A stretch of DNA of 58,564 nt. Source: Nannocystis exedens. Its GTDB lineage: Bacteria > Myxococcota_A > Polyangia > Polyangiales > Polyangiaceae. Shown piece after piece: positions 7,975-17,719 of the stretch. The DNA lies in NCBI GenBank assembly GCA_945861885.1, contig CAMAVR010000015.1, forward strand, positions 1-58,564. The letters are read 5' to 3'. Position numbers and translations under genes: made by a program. The stretch's first letter is position 1. Each line of letters begins with the position of its first letter. The notes beneath the pieces are model-generated. The model was not told where the DNA came from. It saw only the letters and a list, made by a program, of their open reading frames with translations, and made no database searches.

Positions 7975-8837
7975 CGCGCGGTGCGCCGTCGCTTATTATT
8001 GCGGCGTTGGCGTTCGCGATGAGCTCGCCGCTCGCCCGCATGTCGGAGCCGCTCGATCCGATTGCCGTTTCAGCGATTCGCATGTGGATCGGATCGTTGT
8101 GTCTGTTCGCGTTGTCGCCGCGTGCAACAATTTGCTCGATGGCCGGCCTTTCGCTGCGGCATCGACTTCAACTTTTGGCGGTAGGCGCAATTTTAGCCGC
8201 GCATCAGGCGGGGTATCTTCTCGGGCTTTCGAAAACTTCGCTGCCGGCGGCCGTCTGTCTGGTGTCGGTCGAGCCGGTCGCCGTCGTTCTCGTCGCGCGA
8301 ATGGCGTTTCGCTCGCGATTGCGCCCGCTTGAAGTTCTTGGACTCTTAGCCGCGGTTCTAGGAAGCATTCTCGTTGCCGGAGGAGGCGGGGCTGAAAATC
8401 ATGCAGTTGGCAACATGTTGGTCATTGTGGCCGTCGTTCTCTACGGTGTGTACATCGCCGCCGCGCGGCATTTGCGTAATTTAATGCCGGTGATTCCATA
8501 TGCAGCATGCGTTTTTGGAGCATCGGCGCTCCTGCTCACGCCGTTTGCTGTAGCGCGACTTGGAAATTGGGCGGACGTACCGCCCAATTCATGGTGGGCG
8601 GTCTTCGCATTGGGGACGATTCCGACGCTCATTGGTCACACGCTCATTCAGCGTTCCGCGCGCGAGATGCCAGCAGCCGCGATAGCGCTCGTTTCGCCCG
8701 GAGAAACAATAGGTTCACTCGCCATAGGCGCATGGCTTCTCCACACATGGCCGACGGCCCGAATGGCGTTCGGCGGGAGCATCATTATCGCAGGAGTTCT
8801 GACCACCGGAATCGCAGTGAGCCGCCGAAAAGACTGA
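7953..8837 (+). CDS. EamA/DMT-family transporter
   Basis: 294 residues from the ATG at 7953, with about ten hydrophobic segments in two repeats of five, as in EamA proteins of the drug/metabolite transporter superfamily. The hallmark ends of the first repeat (SLPAAVCLVSVEPVAVVLVARMAFRSRLRPLEVLGLLAAVLGSILV region) and second repeat (MPAAAIALVSPGETIGSLAIGAWLL region) are visible. It overlaps dapE by 22 bp, so the two are probably co-expressed. Export of lysine or a related amino acid is a guess from that context. Other small metabolites are equally possible. Confidence 0.85.
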   Translation: MDHRNLIARGAPSLIIAALAFAMSSPLARMSEPLDPIAVSAIRMWIGSLCLFALSPRATICSMAGLSLRHRLQLLAVGAILAAHQAGYLLGLSKTSLPAAVCLVSVEPVAVVLVARMAFRSRLRPLEVLGLLAAVLGSILVAGGGGAENHAVGNMLVIVAVVLYGVYIAAARHLRNLMPVIPYAACVFGASALLLTPFAVARLGNWADVPPNSWWAVFALGTIPTLIGHTLIQRSAREMPAAAIALVSPGETIGSLAIGAWLLHTWPTARMAFGGSIIIAGVLTTGIAVSRRKD

Positions 8838-8949
8838 CCATAAAAATAACGGCACTTTAACGGCAGCTTAACGGCACTCAATCAAACGAAAATAGCCCGG
8901 CGAATGCTGATTTTTAGCAACTGAATCGCGCTATGACCGATGTGTCCTC

Positions 8950-10311
8950 ATGGCAAAACAATCGACGCAATATTCGTGTCAGCAGTGCGGGTCGGTTTAC
9001 CCGAAATGGGTCGGTCGTTGCAGCGGATGTGACGGGTGGAACACGCTCGTTGAGGAGGTAATCGAGCGCGGTCGCGGCGGAGCGCCATCAGGTGCCGGTG
9101 GGGGTGCCGGGGGCGCCGTCGCAATGCGCGTGACCGACGTCGCAGAAGATAAGCAGGCGCGGATGCCGATCGGTATCGGCGAGTTCGATCGCGTTCTTGG
9201 CGGTGGTCTCGTTGTTGGCGGCGTTGCGCTTGTCGGCGGCGATCCGGGGGTCGGTAAATCGACGCTTCTTCTTCAAGCGCTCGCATCGCTCGCATCAAAA
9301 GGGGCGCGTTGTCTCTACGTGACGGCCGAAGAGAGCGCGGGGCAGACGGCCGCCCGCGCGCGTAGGCTCGGGGCCTCATCAGATAATCTACTCGTGCTCG
9401 CTGAAAACGATTTAAGCGTGATCGAATCGGTTATCGCCGACGTAAAACCTGTCGCCCTTGTGATCGACAGCGTGCAAACGGTTCATTCCCCCTCACTCGA
9501 CAGCGCCGCGGGGACGGTGAGTCAACTCCGTGATGTTGCCGCGCGCGTGGTCGATCGTTCAAAGCGGAGCGGTGTGGCCACATTTCTCGTAGGTCACGTC
9601 ACGAAAGACGGGATGCTCGCCGGGCCAAAAGTTCTCGAGCATCTCGTCGATACGGTGCTGGCGTTTGAAGGGGAGCGAGGGCATTCTTTTCGGACGCTGA
9701 GGGCCCAAAAAAATCGATTCGGCAGCGCAACCGAAGTCGGCGTGTTCGAGATGACGGGCGAGGGGATGCGCGAAGTTCCAAATCCAAGCGCGCTCTTTTT
9801 GGCGGAGCGCCCATGCGACGTCGCGGGGAGCGTGATCGCAGCGACCGGAGAAGGGTCGCGGTCGATGCTGGTCGAAGTGCAAGCGCTCGTGGGGCCATTC
9901 ACGGCCGGTTCGGCACGGCGCACGGCGACGGGGGTCGATGGCGCGCGCCTGGCAATGATTCTGGCTGTTTTGGAGCGAAAATGCGGCCTCGCGCTCGCCG
10001 GTGCAGATGTCTTCGTCAACATAGCGGGCGGCGCACGCATCGAAGAGCCTGCAATCGATCTACCGATCGCGCTGGCGATCGCGTCGAGTTTGCGCAACTG
10101 CGCGATCGACGCAGGGGTCGTCGCATTCGGCGAAATTGGGCTCGCCGGCGAAGTTCGAAGCGTGCCACGAGCCGCGTCGCGCCTGAGCGAAGCCGCGGCA
10201 ATGGGCTACAAGCGAGCCATAGCGCCACGAAGCGCCGAAGCGCTCGAGGTGCCGGGGATTGAAGTTGTCGCCGTCAGGTCGATCGACGAAGCGATGGCGG
10301 TCTGTTTTTGA
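8950..10311 (+). CDS. radA: DNA repair protein RadA
   Basis: 453 residues. The N-terminal zinc finger has Cys10, Cys13, Cys24 and Cys27 (YSCQQCG…GRCSGCDGW). The RecA-like ATPase carries Walker A GGDPGVGKST and the RadA-specific KNRFG motif (QKNRFGSATEVGVFEM). The C-terminal Lon-protease-like domain follows (VFVNIAGGARIEEPAIDLPIALAIASS). RadA is a RecA-family helicase that drives branch migration in recombination. Length matches the family (about 450-460). The ATG at 8950 is the only sensible start. Confidence 0.97.
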   Translation: MAKQSTQYSCQQCGSVYPKWVGRCSGCDGWNTLVEEVIERGRGGAPSGAGGGAGGAVAMRVTDVAEDKQARMPIGIGEFDRVLGGGLVVGGVALVGGDPGVGKSTLLLQALASLASKGARCLYVTAEESAGQTAARARRLGASSDNLLVLAENDLSVIESVIADVKPVALVIDSVQTVHSPSLDSAAGTVSQLRDVAARVVDRSKRSGVATFLVGHVTKDGMLAGPKVLEHLVDTVLAFEGERGHSFRTLRAQKNRFGSATEVGVFEMTGEGMREVPNPSALFLAERPCDVAGSVIAATGEGSRSMLVEVQALVGPFTAGSARRTATGVDGARLAMILAVLERKCGLALAGADVFVNIAGGARIEEPAIDLPIALAIASSLRNCAIDAGVVAFGEIGLAGEVRSVPRAASRLSEAAAMGYKRAIAPRSAEALEVPGIEVVAVRSIDEAMAVCF

Positions 10312-10414
10312 GTCGCGTACCGGCCAGATTGGCGTAAATAGCTTCAAAATACGAAGGCAAAATCGCTGAGTGGCTCAAGCAACCATCGGCGTTCATGCTA
10401 AAACCGAGGCCACC

Positions 10415-13132
10415 ATGGGCAAACCGGCTTTTATGAGCGCATCCGAAGCGAGAGCTACATTTATCGAGTTTTTTCGCGCAAAAGGGCATCAAGTTGTCGC
10501 GAGCGGGTCGCTGATACCGCCGAACGATCCAACGCTGATGTTCGTGAACGCCGGGATGGTGCCGTTCAAAGATGTCTTTACCGGCGCGGAGACTCGCCCA
10601 GCAAAACGCGCCACATCGAGCCAAAAGTGCATCCGAATTTCCGGCAAGCACAACGACCTTGAAAACGTCGGCGTCACCGCGCGTCATCACACGTTTTTTG
10701 AGATGCTCGGCAATTTTAGTTTTGGCGATTACTTCAAAGAAGACGCGATTAAATACGCTTGGGAGCTGCTCACCCAAGTTTACAAACTTCCGACCGATCG
10801 GCTCGCAATCACCGTGTTCGGTGGCGACAAAGCCGAGCCATCGCTCAAGCCAGACGACGAAGCGCGCGCGATTTGGAAAAAGGTGACCGGTTTTTCAGAC
10901 GATCGAATTATCGGTCTCGGCCTCAAAGATAACTTTTGGCAAATGGGCGAAACGGGCCCGTGCGGCCCGTGCACCGAGATTCACTATTTTCTAGGCGACA
11001 ACCCTGATTTAAAGCTTTTTGGCGAAGAGCCAGGGGCCGATGGGCGCGGCTGGATGGAGATTTGGAATCTCGTTTTTATGCAGTTCGAGCGATCGATCGT
11101 CAACGGCGTGGCAACGCTTACGCCGCTCCCTTCACCATGCGTCGATACGGGGATGGGGCTCGAGCGCATCGCCAGCGTCCTTCAGGGGAAAGTAACGAAT
11201 TACGATTGCGACCTGCTTCGCGCGCTTGTTGATAAAGCGGCGAGCATTTCAAAAAAGAAATATGGCGGCACGCTAAGTGACGATGACGTGTCAATGCGCG
11301 TCATTGCTGATCACGCGCGAACAACAGCGTTTTTGATCGCCGAGGGGGTCTTTCCTGATCGCGCGGGGCGCGAATATGTTCTCCGCCGCGTGATGCGCCG
11401 AGCGATTCGTCATGGGCATCGTCTTGGGATTACAAAGCCATTTTTGCACGAAGTGGCGCTCGAAGTCGTCGCGCGGATGGGCGATCAGTTCCCAGAGCTT
11501 GTGGCGCGCAAGCAGCTGATCGCAACCGTTGCCGAGCAAGAAGAAGTTCGCTTTCGGCAGACAATCGATCGCGGGCTCAAAATTCTCGAAGACGAGATTG
11601 AATCGCTGCGATCGCAAGGGAAGACGCAAATTTCAGGTGAAACCGCGTTCAAGTTGTACGACACCTACGGCTTTCCGCTCGACCTCACCGAAGTGATTGC
11701 GCGCGAGCGTTCAATCGACGTCGACGTCGCCGGGTACGAAAAAGCGCTCGAAGCGCAACGCGGCCGAAGCGAAGGGTCGAAAGTGGGCGAGGCGGCAATC
11801 GGTGAAGTGTTCCGCGAAGCGCTCGAACGTGTTCGAAAAAGCGCGCCCGACGGCGTCCAGTTTGACGGATACGACACAGAGCGCGGTGAAGGGGCGATTG
11901 TCGCGATCGTCAATCGAGGCGCGCTGGTCGATCGGGCAACCGCGGGCGATTCGGTCGCAATAGTTACCGATCGAACACCATTTTACGGTGAGTCGGGCGG
12001 TCAAATGGGCGACGCGGGGGTGATTCGCTCGGCCGGCGCAACGTTCGATGTGACCGACACACAAAAGCCAATTGGCGGGCTCATTGCGCACGTCGGAAAA
12101 GTGGCGAGCGGCGAGTTTAAAGTTGGCGCAAAAGTAACGCTCGAAGTCGATCACGAACGGCGCGCGGCAACACGTCGAAACCACTCGGCGACACATCTTC
12201 TTCATTGGGCGCTACGAAACGTGCTTGGCGACCAGGCAACGCAAAAAGGGTCGCTTGTCGGCCCCGAGCGCCTGCGTTTCGATTTTTCGCACGGAAAAGC
12301 TCTTTCGACTGAGGAAATTGAGCGCATTGAAAATCTGGTCAACACGAAAATTTTGTCGAACGCGCCGATCGAAACCGAAGTGCTCCCAGTCGCCGAAGCG
12401 CGCGCAAAAGGGGCGATGGCAATTTTCGAAGAGAAGTACGGCGATGTTGTTCGCGTGCTGACGATGACGCCCGATTCGGTCGAACTGTGTGGCGGTACGC
12501 ACGCGCGGGCGCTTGGTGATATCGGCCTTTTTAAAGTGGTCAGCGAAGGTGGGCTCGCGGCCGGTGTAAGGCGCATCGAAGCGGTGACGGGGATGAACGC
12601 GCTCGGGCATATGCGCAGCGTTGAAGGCGATTTGAAAAAAGTGGCGCGTTCGCTCAAAAGCGGTGTCGCCGATGTTGCCGAGAAAGCGGAGAAGCTTGTC
12701 GAGCGCGATCGTCAGCTCGAAAAAGAGATCGCCGAGCTTAAACGAGCGGTCGCCATGGGTGGCAGCGGGGGCGGTTCAAATGCGCTCGATGAAGCGGTGA
12801 GTGGAGCGCGGGCCATCGCGGGCGGTCATGCAGCGGCGATGCGAATGGACGGAGCCGATCCAGCGATGCTTCGTGAAATTGCTGAGAAATTACGCGATCG
12901 ACTTGGCGATTCAGTCGTTCTTGTTGCGGCGGCCACTGACGGCAAAGCGTCACTTGTGATTGCTGTGTCAAAGTCGCTGGCCGCAAAATTCAAAGCGGGC
13001 GAGTTGATCAAAAAGGTTGCATCGATGGTTGGCGGTTCCGGCGGTGGACGCCCCGATCTCGCGCAGGCGGGAGGCACCCAAGTGGAGCGAATTGATGAAG
13101 CAATTCGCGAGTTTTACGCTGCGTGTGGGTAA
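10415..13132 (+). CDS. alaS: Alanine-tRNA ligase
   Basis: 905 residues from the ATG at 10415, which has GAGG 7 nt upstream. An upstream in-frame GTG at 10370 and an ATG at 10433 are alternatives. The class II catalytic core starts SEARATFIEFFRAKGHQVV…PTLMFVNAGMVPFKD and contains TGPCGPCTEIHY. The editing domain has zinc/His motifs NHSATHLLHWAL and CGGTHARALGDIG. The C-Ala domain ends GGRPDLAQAGG. The enzyme charges tRNA-Ala and clears mischarged Ser and Gly. The usual recA/recX neighbours are absent. radA is just upstream, ending 103 bp before this start. Confidence 0.97.
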   Translation: MGKPAFMSASEARATFIEFFRAKGHQVVASGSLIPPNDPTLMFVNAGMVPFKDVFTGAETRPAKRATSSQKCIRISGKHNDLENVGVTARHHTFFEMLGNFSFGDYFKEDAIKYAWELLTQVYKLPTDRLAITVFGGDKAEPSLKPDDEARAIWKKVTGFSDDRIIGLGLKDNFWQMGETGPCGPCTEIHYFLGDNPDLKLFGEEPGADGRGWMEIWNLVFMQFERSIVNGVATLTPLPSPCVDTGMGLERIASVLQGKVTNYDCDLLRALVDKAASISKKKYGGTLSDDDVSMRVIADHARTTAFLIAEGVFPDRAGREYVLRRVMRRAIRHGHRLGITKPFLHEVALEVVARMGDQFPELVARKQLIATVAEQEEVRFRQTIDRGLKILEDEIESLRSQGKTQISGETAFKLYDTYGFPLDLTEVIARERSIDVDVAGYEKALEAQRGRSEGSKVGEAAIGEVFREALERVRKSAPDGVQFDGYDTERGEGAIVAIVNRGALVDRATAGDSVAIVTDRTPFYGESGGQMGDAGVIRSAGATFDVTDTQKPIGGLIAHVGKVASGEFKVGAKVTLEVDHERRAATRRNHSATHLLHWALRNVLGDQATQKGSLVGPERLRFDFSHGKALSTEEIERIENLVNTKILSNAPIETEVLPVAEARAKGAMAIFEEKYGDVVRVLTMTPDSVELCGGTHARALGDIGLFKVVSEGGLAAGVRRIEAVTGMNALGHMRSVEGDLKKVARSLKSGVADVAEKAEKLVERDRQLEKEIAELKRAVAMGGSGGGSNALDEAVSGARAIAGGHAAAMRMDGADPAMLREIAEKLRDRLGDSVVLVAAATDGKASLVIAVSKSLAAKFKAGELIKKVASMVGGSGGGRPDLAQAGGTQVERIDEAIREFYAACG

Positions 13133-13374
13133 CTCGCGCCGCCGATTTTGGCGCCGATGTGGGCGACGTGCGCGTCGTGATGCGCCGGTAATTTGTCCGC
13201 GTTCTTAAGTGTCTCACTGGAGGCACAAGTGGGTGACGCCCCTCGTCTGCCACACCTTTCGAACCGTGTACAGTTGCAGCAGAATAGTTGCATGTCACTG
13301 TTGTGAATACGCGAATTCTAGAAACGGTCCTGCGCCAATCGGCAGCGGGCCATCAACGGGGGGTACGGAGAGCC

Positions 13375-14523
13375 ATGGTCCAGAAGAACCGAATTGAAAA
13401 AGACGTACTTCCTCGACGAGCGAATCGACGAGCGAAGATTTTCACGCACGCCGCCATCATTGCCGCAGCGATGGGGCTTTCGGGCCTCGGCATCGTTGGA
13501 TGCAGCACGCATCACGATGGGATCAGTGCCGAGGAGCTGCAACAGCACGACGACGCGCACGACAAGAAACTTGCAGACCTGCAGAAGGAGGTCGCTCGGC
13601 TTCAGCAGGCTTTGGGCCAAGGTGGCGATGATGGTCAAGGTGGCGATGATGGTGACGATGATGGCATTGTCGAGGACGGCGATCCTCGCCCCGAGTTAGC
13701 TGTTATCGGCAGGAAAATCACCGAGCTCGCTTCCAACATGGCCCAGGTCTGGGCAGATCTGGCCGCGGCGATTGCTAAAGCCGCGGCGGACCCAGGAGCC
13801 CCCGGATCGGCAGCCGAAATCGCGCAGTTGCGCGCGCAGTATACCGACCTTGCTGCCAAACTTACAGCGCTCGAAGCAGCCCTCCAGAATATTGCTAGGG
13901 GTGGCGGTGGCGGTGGCCTCGCTCGTCGCCCGGCCAATTTCGATGGCGGCGTTTATGTCGATGACGGGGATGATTCAGAAAGAGCCGCTATTCTTGCAGA
14001 GCTCGCTCGACACGACGCCGAGATGGCCGCTGACCTAGCGCGTCTTAAGGCGATCAGAGACAAACGTCTCGCAGCCAGGAACGCTTTGAAGGCAGGAGCG
14101 AAAGGCGGTGTTCATGAGGCTGCCTCCGAGGCCGCAGCTCGAGCGCGAGCGCGAGCGGAGCGGATAATTACCGATTACATGGTTGCAAACCATGTAACGC
14201 GCCCGCAAGCGCTCCAAGCGTTGGGCTACATCGAAGACCCGGCAGCCCCACCGCCTGCGTCTCCAGTCCCAGGCGGACGCGGCGCTGTGTCTCCGCGTCC
14301 TGCGTCTCCAGCACCGGCCGCCGGTGACGATGTGCCGGTGCCAGTTCCCGTGCCGGACTTCGTGCAGATGGATGCCTCGGGTCGGTTCCCAGCCGATGCG
14401 GCCGGGAACATACTCCCAGCGCCAATATTCGCGAAGAATAAGAACGGGGACAAGCTCCAAGGATGGAAGCCCTCGTTTAATCCTGAGAAGAAGGCGTGGT
14501 ATTTCGAGAAAGCGGGCCTGTAG
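13375..14523 (+). CDS. Coiled-coil lipoprotein of unknown function
   Basis: 382 residues from the ATG at 13375, with GGAG 5 nt before it. A basic N-terminus, a hydrophobic stretch and the lipobox GIVGC (about residue 43) mark a lipoprotein. A heptad-like coil follows (EELQQHDDAHDKKLADLQKEV). Then come an acidic Gly/Asp run made of two GGDDGQ/GGDDGD units, Ala-rich helices (about 95-150 and 205-280), a Pro/Ala linker with several PASP and PVPVP repeats, and a C-terminal motif WKPSFNPEKKAWYFEKAGL. I do not recognise the family. The composition suggests an extended envelope or periplasmic spacer protein. The window has no obvious partner, and the 242 bp upstream show only weak promoter-like sequence. 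Confidence 0.75.
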   Translation: MVQKNRIEKDVLPRRANRRAKIFTHAAIIAAAMGLSGLGIVGCSTHHDGISAEELQQHDDAHDKKLADLQKEVARLQQALGQGGDDGQGGDDGDDDGIVEDGDPRPELAVIGRKITELASNMAQVWADLAAAIAKAAADPGAPGSAAEIAQLRAQYTDLAAKLTALEAALQNIARGGGGGGLARRPANFDGGVYVDDGDDSERAAILAELARHDAEMAADLARLKAIRDKRLAARNALKAGAKGGVHEAASEAAARARARAERIITDYMVANHVTRPQALQALGYIEDPAAPPPASPVPGGRGAVSPRPASPAPAAGDDVPVPVPVPDFVQMDASGRFPADAAGNILPAPIFAKNKNGDKLQGWKPSFNPEKKAWYFEKAGL

Positions 14524-14538
14524 CACTTACAAGAAGTA

Positions 14539-14595
14539 GTGGCAGAAGTGCCACACGCCGAAACGCGCTTTCAGGGCAACCTGAGGCGCGTTTCG
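14539..14595. terminator. Two hairpins between convergent genes
   Basis: GTGGCA-GAAG-TGCCAC (14539-14554) is a perfect six-base stem. CGAAACGCGC (14559-14568) pairs with GCGCGTTTCG (14586-14595), with a further inner CAGG/CCTG stem. They lie between the plus-strand lipoprotein gene and the minus-strand gene ending at 14620. A bidirectional terminator is likely, although the T-tract on either side is poor. Confidence 0.5.
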
Positions 14596-14619
14596 CGCTT
14601 TGTGAAGTCACTTCTGTTG

Positions 14620-14883
14620 TTACAGCGCCTTTCGCAATCGCCAGCGCGCCCCACGCTCGTACGCGATCGACGAAACACCAAATTCAACCAGCGCTGACGC
14701 CAAAATTGCTACGCGATCGACGATTGGCAGCGCCGCATCCATCATGATCACTCGCTCGCCATTGACGACGCACATGCCGCCACGGCGCTCAAGAATCTTC
14801 GCCCGGAACGGCTCGACTCGCACGCCGACACCGAGCCGTTGCGCGTGACCGACAAGCTCATCGTACAATCGCTCGGGCACCAT
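14620..14883 (-). CDS. Small conserved hypothetical protein
   Basis: 87 residues from the ATG at 14883 (a GTG at 14901 would add six). The pattern RGGMCVVNGERVIMMDAALPIVDRVAILASALVEFG looks like a family of about 90-residue proteins I recall from Myxococcota and other deltaproteobacteria, without known function. The pattern is globular with an alternating beta-hairpin (IMMDAA) and a helix. No motif for binding or catalysis stands out. Codon use is like that of neighbouring housekeeping genes, supporting a real gene. The divergent gene at 15072 encodes a protein kinase. Confidence 0.65.
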   Translation of the reverse strand: MVPERLYDELVGHAQRLGVGVRVEPFRAKILERRGGMCVVNGERVIMMDAALPIVDRVAILASALVEFGVSSIAYERGARWRLRKAL

Positions 14884-15071
14884 CGCACCCGACGCTACCA
14901 CTATTTTGCGCTTCGGTGTGGTCTAGTGTGTTTTGCTCTCGCTCTTTCGTAACATGGCGAGATTGCTGCGCGTCAATTCCTCGTTGGACAACATTGACCT
15001 CGCCTCGCATCATCGGTTGCGCTGCCCCTCCGAATCGACGACCTTATGATACCAGGGGGCTCCACTAGCCG

Positions 15072-16787
15072 ATGAGCGAACCGACACACGCCAACCAACC
15101 CGCCATAACCGAGGGGACGATCCTCATCGACCGGTACGAGATTCGCGAGAGCCTCGGCAAAGGGGGGATGGGCGAAGTATTTCTTGCATACGATCGCACC
15201 ACGCAGCAGCAAGTCGCGCTGAAAATCGTGCGCGAAGAGGCGCGGATGCCGGGTGACGATGAAGCGCTTCGGCAGGAGCTCTTGCACGCGCGCTCGGTCA
15301 GTCACCCGAATGTTTGCAGAGTGCACGATTTGGCGCAGTCGCCTTACGGGCCGATTCTTGTGATGGAGCATATTTCCGGGCGCACGCTTCATACGCATAT
15401 TCGGCGCAAAAAAGCGCAGGGCGGCTATACGTCCGATGAGTTTCGGCGTCTCGCGCACGATGTTGCTTCGGGCGTCGCAGCGATTCACGCGCAAGGGCTT
15501 GTGCACGGCGATTTGAAACCTGGAAACGTGATGGTGACGTCGGCGCCCGACGGGTCGCTCGGCAAAGCGATGGTGCTCGATTTCGGCTTCGCGAAAGAGC
15601 GCGCACGCGTCGGTGCGCGAAGAGCCGGTTCGCCGCCCGATGGGGGGACGCCGAACTACATGGCGCCGGAGCGAATTCGTTCGGGCGGAGCGTCGCAAGA
15701 AGATGACGTTTACGCGCTCGGGCTCACGCTGCTCGAGATGTGGACTTGCCGCGTCCCCGATCCAGGTTTCAAACCGCGATCGAAAACGATGCGGCAGCAG
15801 ATTATGTTTGATGTGCCGGCCGGTTTATCGACCGATGAGATCAAGCAGGTTTTTTTATGCCTGTCGGACGATCTTGCGTCGCGGCTACCGGCGCGGCATT
15901 TGCGATTTTTTAATCCGGCGACGCTGACGACAAATCCGATTCAACTTCCGCGTGAGCGCCTCGATCCGGGTCCGCCGCCGGGCCGCAATGCGTCGGCGGC
16001 GTTTGCGCCAGGGCAACAGGCGCTTCTTGCGACATTCGCGTCAAATGCGCCGGAGTACGTCTCGTCGCTCGTGAGCCTCGATAAGCCCGAACTCACAATT
16101 GGGCGCCGCGCCGACAACGATATCGTCGTTCCTGAACCGACGGTAAGCGGACAGCATGCAAACTTGAAGTGGGCGAACGGCTCGTGGGTTGTCGAAGATT
16201 TAGGGTCGACGAACGGGACGTATGTCGATCACACGTACGAGCGAAAAACGCACGTCAGTTTGATGCACGGAAGCGAAGTGCAGCTTGGCGAATTGCGTTT
16301 CAAACTCGTGTCGTTCGCCGCCGATAGCGCCAGTTACAAGCGCGCAGGTGCCTACTTGTCGCGGCGCGATGGGCTTACCGGTCTTTTGACGCGCGAGCAG
16401 CTCCTTCGGGCGCTTGATGAAGAAGCGCAGTTTTCTGTCTGGGCCGAAGCGCCGATGCATGTGGCGCGCTATCAGCTGCGCGGTCCAAACAAAACGGCCT
16501 CGGAGCGCCCGACGATTCTTGAAATGTTGGCGCTTCGGCGTGCGGCGACGCGCGTTGTAGAGCTTACCGATACGCTTCTTTTGTCGCTGATCGCGGTGAC
16601 CGCCGGGCGAGTCGCGCCGCTCCGGTTCGCGGTGACGATGGTGGGGCCAGGTGCGCACGAAGTAAAAAGTCTTGTCGAACAAATTGTGGGGCAAGTGCGG
16701 GGGATGATGCCTGACGGGTTAGAACTTTCAGCATCGATTGTCGCCTACGAGCCGAGCGCGACTCTCGTTTCACTCATTGATGGCTAA
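15072..16787 (+). CDS. Ser/Thr kinase-FHA-degenerate GGDEF fusion protein
   Basis: 571 residues. The Hanks-type kinase domain spans about 22-270, with glycine loop GKGGMGEV (29-36), Lys51 in VALKIV, catalytic loop HGDLKPGN (145-152, HGD instead of HRD), DFG (170-172) and APE (198-200). A Pro-rich linker leads to an FHA domain (about 335-412: IGRRADND, SGQH, LGSTNGT), which binds phospho-threonine peptides. The last 140 residues look like a GGDEF domain that has lost its signature. The entry helix DGLTGLLTREQLLRAL (433-448) is kept, but RVAPLRFAV (513-521) stands where R-GGDEFAV should be. There are no membrane segments, so it is cytoplasmic. It is divergent from the 14883 gene and followed 11 bp later by the HMG-CoA-lyase-like gene. 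Confidence 0.9.
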   Translation: MSEPTHANQPAITEGTILIDRYEIRESLGKGGMGEVFLAYDRTTQQQVALKIVREEARMPGDDEALRQELLHARSVSHPNVCRVHDLAQSPYGPILVMEHISGRTLHTHIRRKKAQGGYTSDEFRRLAHDVASGVAAIHAQGLVHGDLKPGNVMVTSAPDGSLGKAMVLDFGFAKERARVGARRAGSPPDGGTPNYMAPERIRSGGASQEDDVYALGLTLLEMWTCRVPDPGFKPRSKTMRQQIMFDVPAGLSTDEIKQVFLCLSDDLASRLPARHLRFFNPATLTTNPIQLPRERLDPGPPPGRNASAAFAPGQQALLATFASNAPEYVSSLVSLDKPELTIGRRADNDIVVPEPTVSGQHANLKWANGSWVVEDLGSTNGTYVDHTYERKTHVSLMHGSEVQLGELRFKLVSFAADSASYKRAGAYLSRRDGLTGLLTREQLLRALDEEAQFSVWAEAPMHVARYQLRGPNKTASERPTILEMLALRRAATRVVELTDTLLLSLIAVTAGRVAPLRFAVTMVGPGAHEVKSLVEQIVGQVRGMMPDGLELSASIVAYEPSATLVSLIDG

Positions 16788-16798
16788 GGTTATTCGCA

Positions 16799-17719
16799 GT
16801 GTTTTCAGCTCTCCCCGATTCCGTATCCATTTGCGAAGTGTCGCCCCGCGACGGGCTGCAAAATCAGCCGGTCATCGTTTCGCTCGATAAAAAATTGGAG
16901 CTGATTGACGCACTTGTTGCGTCGGGATTGAGGCGGATCGAAGCGACAAGTTTTGTCTCGCCGAAATGGATTCCCCAGCTCGCCGATGCCGATGCGCTTG
17001 CCAAAGCGTTGATGGCACGCGCTGCGAGCAAAACGGTGCAATTCAGCGCGCTATGCCCGAACGAACAGGGCGTCGAGCGAGCATCGCGCGCCGGGGTTAC
17101 CGAGATCGCAGTTTTTATGAGCGCGACCGAGTCGCACACCCAAAAGAATACAAATCGCTCAACCGCCGAAGCGTTCGCGATCTTTGCCGAACTTGTTCCG
17201 GCGGCGATGAAGCGCGGCATGCGCGTGCGGGCATACGTATCAACTGTTTGGGGGTGCCCTTATGAGGGAGAAGTAAAGCCGGCGGTCGCTATTGCGATCG
17301 CGAAGCAGCTTATCGACTACGGCTGTTATCAAGTGTCGCTCGGAGACACGATCGGCGTCGGGACGCCGAAGCAGACAAAAGAGATCGTCGAGCGTGCGAT
17401 TGGCGAGATTGGCGCGGAGAAATTGGCGCTGCATCTGCACGACACGCGCGGTACAGCGCTCGCAAACGCGCTTGTCGGGCTTGAATTGGGCGTGCGCGGT
17501 TTCGACGCTTCGGTCGGTGGTATGGGTGGGTGCCCGTATGCGCCTGGAGCAGCTGGGAACTTGGCGACGGAGGATCTCGTCTACATGCTCCACGGGATGG
17601 GCATTTCGACGGGAATTGACCTTGAAAAGCTTATTGTAGCGGGGCGCGTGGCGTCGCGCGTTGTCGAGAGCGCACTGCCCGGCAAGGTGCACCAAGCGGG
17701 CCTCCCTCGGGTTATGTAA
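16799..17719 (+). CDS. mvaB: Hydroxymethylglutaryl-CoA lyase
   Basis: 306 residues with a GTG start. It is a TIM-barrel HMGL-like enzyme with the metal/catalytic motif CEVSPRDGLQN near the N-terminus, ATSFVSPKWIPQLAD, the strand LHLHDTRGTALAN (metal-binding His-x-His) and the family signature GMGGCPYAPGAAGNLATEDLVYML with the active-site Cys. It splits HMG-CoA into acetoacetate and acetyl-CoA in leucine degradation. Length is that of the family. The rest of the leucine pathway is not in the window. The start lies 11 bp after the kinase gene, so co-transcription is likely. Confidence 0.92.
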   Translation: MFSALPDSVSICEVSPRDGLQNQPVIVSLDKKLELIDALVASGLRRIEATSFVSPKWIPQLADADALAKALMARAASKTVQFSALCPNEQGVERASRAGVTEIAVFMSATESHTQKNTNRSTAEAFAIFAELVPAAMKRGMRVRAYVSTVWGCPYEGEVKPAVAIAIAKQLIDYGCYQVSLGDTIGVGTPKQTKEIVERAIGEIGAEKLALHLHDTRGTALANALVGLELGVRGFDASVGGMGGCPYAPGAAGNLATEDLVYMLHGMGISTGIDLEKLIVAGRVASRVVESALPGKVHQAGLPRVM

